Shown piece after piece: positions 62,728 through 64,000 of a DNA stretch of 64,000 nt (the first letter of the stretch is position 1; every line of letters begins with the position of its first letter). Below the pieces are notes generated by a model that worked only from the letters and a program-made list of their open reading frames with translations, had not been told where the DNA came from and did not search any database. Source of the DNA: Bradyrhizobium sp. ISRA464 (GTDB lineage: Bacteria > Pseudomonadota > Alphaproteobacteria > Rhizobiales > Xanthobacteraceae). The stretch spans positions 372,001-436,000 of the forward strand of contig NZ_CP094526.1 in the NCBI RefSeq assembly GCF_029910095.1, read 5' to 3'. Made by a program: the position numbers and the translations under genes.

Positions 62728-64000
62728 TCAGTTCGCGGCCTTGCTGGCCGGCTTGTCGACTGCGGCCTTGTCGCCGGGCGCAGGCGCCGCCGGCGCGCTC
62801 GAGGTCGACTTGATGCCGTGCAGGAGGTCGTCGGCCATCTTCAGGGCCTTGTCGTCCTTGGCGTCCGGCGGCACGTAGGACTGCGAGCCGGTTTTCTCGT
62901 CGCCATCGTTCGTCTTCAAATGGCCGCGGAGCGAGGCCTCGCCCTTGGTGTCGGTCCGTGCCTTCAGCTCGTCCGGCACGTCCTGCAGCACCTCGATATC
63001 GGGCACGATGCCCTTGGCCTGGATCGACTTGCCCGACGGTGTGTAGTAGCGCGCGGTGGTCAGGCGCAGCGCGCCGTTGCCCGAGCCGAGCGGGATGATG
63101 GTCTGCACAGAGCCCTTGCCGAACGAGCGCGTGCCGACCAGCGTCGCGCGCTTGTGGTCCTGCAGCGCGCCGGCGACGATCTCGGAAGCCGACGCCGAGC
63201 CGCCGTTGATCAGCACGATGACCGGCTTGCCCTTGGTCAGGTCGCCCGGATGAGCGGTGCGGCGCTGCGTCTCCTCGGCGTTGCGTCCGCGGGTCGAGAC
63301 GATCTCGCCGCGCTCCAGGAAGGAGTCGGACACAGTGACCGCCTCTTCAAGCAGACCGCCTGGGTTGTTTCTGAGGTCGATGATGTAGCCCTTCAGCTTG
63401 TCGCCGATCTGGTTCTGCAGATTGGCGATCTCCTTCTTCAGGCCTTCGGTGGTCTGCTCGTTGAAGGTGGTGATGCGGATATAGGCGATGTCGTCGGCCT
63501 CGACGCGCGCGCGCACCGAACGGACGCGGATGTTGTCGCGCACCAGCGTGACGTCGATCGGATTGTCCTGGCCCTTGCGGATGATCCTGAGCTTGATCTT
63601 GGTGTTGACCGGGCCGCGCATCTTCTCGACCGCCTGGTTGAGCGTCAGGCCCTGCACGGCCTCGTCGTCCAGCGTGGTGATGATGTCGTTGGCCATGATG
63701 CCGGCCTTCGAAGCCGGGGTGTCGTCGATCGGCGAGACGACCTTGATCAGCCCGTCTTCCATCGTGACTTCGATGCCGAGCCCGCCGAATTCGCCGCGGG
63801 TCTGCACCTGCATGTCGCGGAAGCTCTTGGCGTCCATGTAGCTGGAGTGCGGATCGAGGCCGGACAGCATGCCCGAGATGGCGGATTCGATCAGCTTGCT
63901 GTCGTCGGGCTTCTCGACATAGTCGCTGCGCACGCGCTCGAACACGTCGCCGAACAGATTGAGCTGGCGGTAGGTATCAGACGTCGCGGCGCGCGCGCTC
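62728..64000 (-). CDS. ctpA: Carboxyl-terminal processing protease CtpA (S41), 5' end outside the window
   Basis: At least 424 residues are visible; the frame runs through 64000, so the N-terminus with its signal peptide is missing. PDZ domain GEFGGLGIEVTMEDGLIKVV; the catalytic region has the nucleophile Ser in INGGSASASEIVAGALQDH and the Lys in GTRSFGKGSVQT. A C-terminal Ala/Pro/Lys tail ends KPASKAAN. Periplasmic endoprotease that trims envelope proteins. A methionine at 63945 is internal, not the start, because family sequence (YRQLNLFGDVFERVRSDY) continues upstream of it. Confidence 0.95.
   Translation of the reverse strand, partial: SARAATSDTYRQLNLFGDVFERVRSDYVEKPDDSKLIESAISGMLSGLDPHSSYMDAKSFRDMQVQTRGEFGGLGIEVTMEDGLIKVVSPIDDTPASKAGIMANDIITTLDDEAVQGLTLNQAVEKMRGPVNTKIKLRIIRKGQDNPIDVTLVRDNIRVRSVRARVEADDIAYIRITTFNEQTTEGLKKEIANLQNQIGDKLKGYIIDLRNNPGGLLEEAVTVSDSFLERGEIVSTRGRNAEETQRRTAHPGDLTKGKPVIVLINGGSASASEIVAGALQDHKRATLVGTRSFGKGSVQTIIPLGSGNGALRLTTARYYTPSGKSIQAKGIVPDIEVLQDVPDELKARTDTKGEASLRGHLKTNDGDEKTGSQSYVPPDAKDDKALKMADDLLHGIKSTSSAPAAPAPGDKAAVDKPASKAAN

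Overview
The window is a high-GC, gene-dense stretch of an alphaproteobacterial chromosome, most likely Bradyrhizobium or a close Bradyrhizobiaceae relative. The reasons are gene content and order (mdh-sucC-sucD-sucA-sucB-lpd, atpHAGDC, ccmABCDG, rpsP-rimM-trmD-rplS), the form of the proteins, and several intergenic repeat families that I associate with Bradyrhizobium. The species call is inference. No rRNA, tRNA, CRISPR array, prophage or intact insertion sequence was seen.

Layout. (1) 1-1475: small secreted Gly/His/Tyr/Arg-rich proteins, each followed by a strong hairpin terminator. (2) 1492-8711, minus strand: ffh, rpsP, rimM, a zinc-free MDR oxidoreductase, trmD, rplS, leuC and a 69-residue unknown. 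This is the SRP/ribosome-maturation block with one foreign-looking member between rimM and trmD. (3) 9032-12089: a Tat-signal metallo-beta-lactamase-fold hydrolase, nested palindromic repeats, and a periplasmic pair (GyrI-like plus SIMPL proteins). (4) 12219-12384: two long bulged hairpins, then dapF and mtaB. (5) 14833-20290: accessory-looking segment with an AraC-type regulator, an NDH-2-like flavoprotein, an MBL hydrolase, a frameshifted SDR remnant and repeat-rich DNA. (6) 20294-25618: RluA-type pseudouridine synthase, ftsY, yciB, and cytochrome c maturation genes ccmA, B, C, D, G on the minus strand (ccmD is only 59 codons). (7) 25858-38230: acnA, a DUF1223 thioredoxin-like protein, a candidate structured RNA, DUF2794, a GNAT acetyltransferase, a BI-1 family protein, an ABC exporter pair next to a tesA-like esterase, thpR and zapE. 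(8) 38424-49101: TCA-cycle block mdh, sucC, DUF1579, sucD, sucA, sucB, SDR, lpd. (9) 49139-53783: two membrane proteins, xerC, priA. (10) 53904-64000: rlpA-like, atpHAGDC, then on the minus strand ctpA (5' end outside the window), a divergent polysaccharide deacetylase and two tandem RppH-type Nudix hydrolases.

Functionally this is mostly core metabolism and housekeeping: aconitase, malate dehydrogenase, succinyl-CoA synthetase and the oxoglutarate dehydrogenase complex supply the respiratory chain, whose c-type cytochromes need the Ccm proteins and whose proton gradient drives the F1Fo ATP synthase. Ffh and FtsY, the two halves of co-translational targeting, are both present. The less ordinary content lies between the genes. 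Dispersed palindromic repeats repeatedly abut or supply stop codons, and in ccmC one encodes the protein's C-terminal tail. A structured element at 29.67-29.81 kb has a textbook terminator and may be an unannotated RNA gene.
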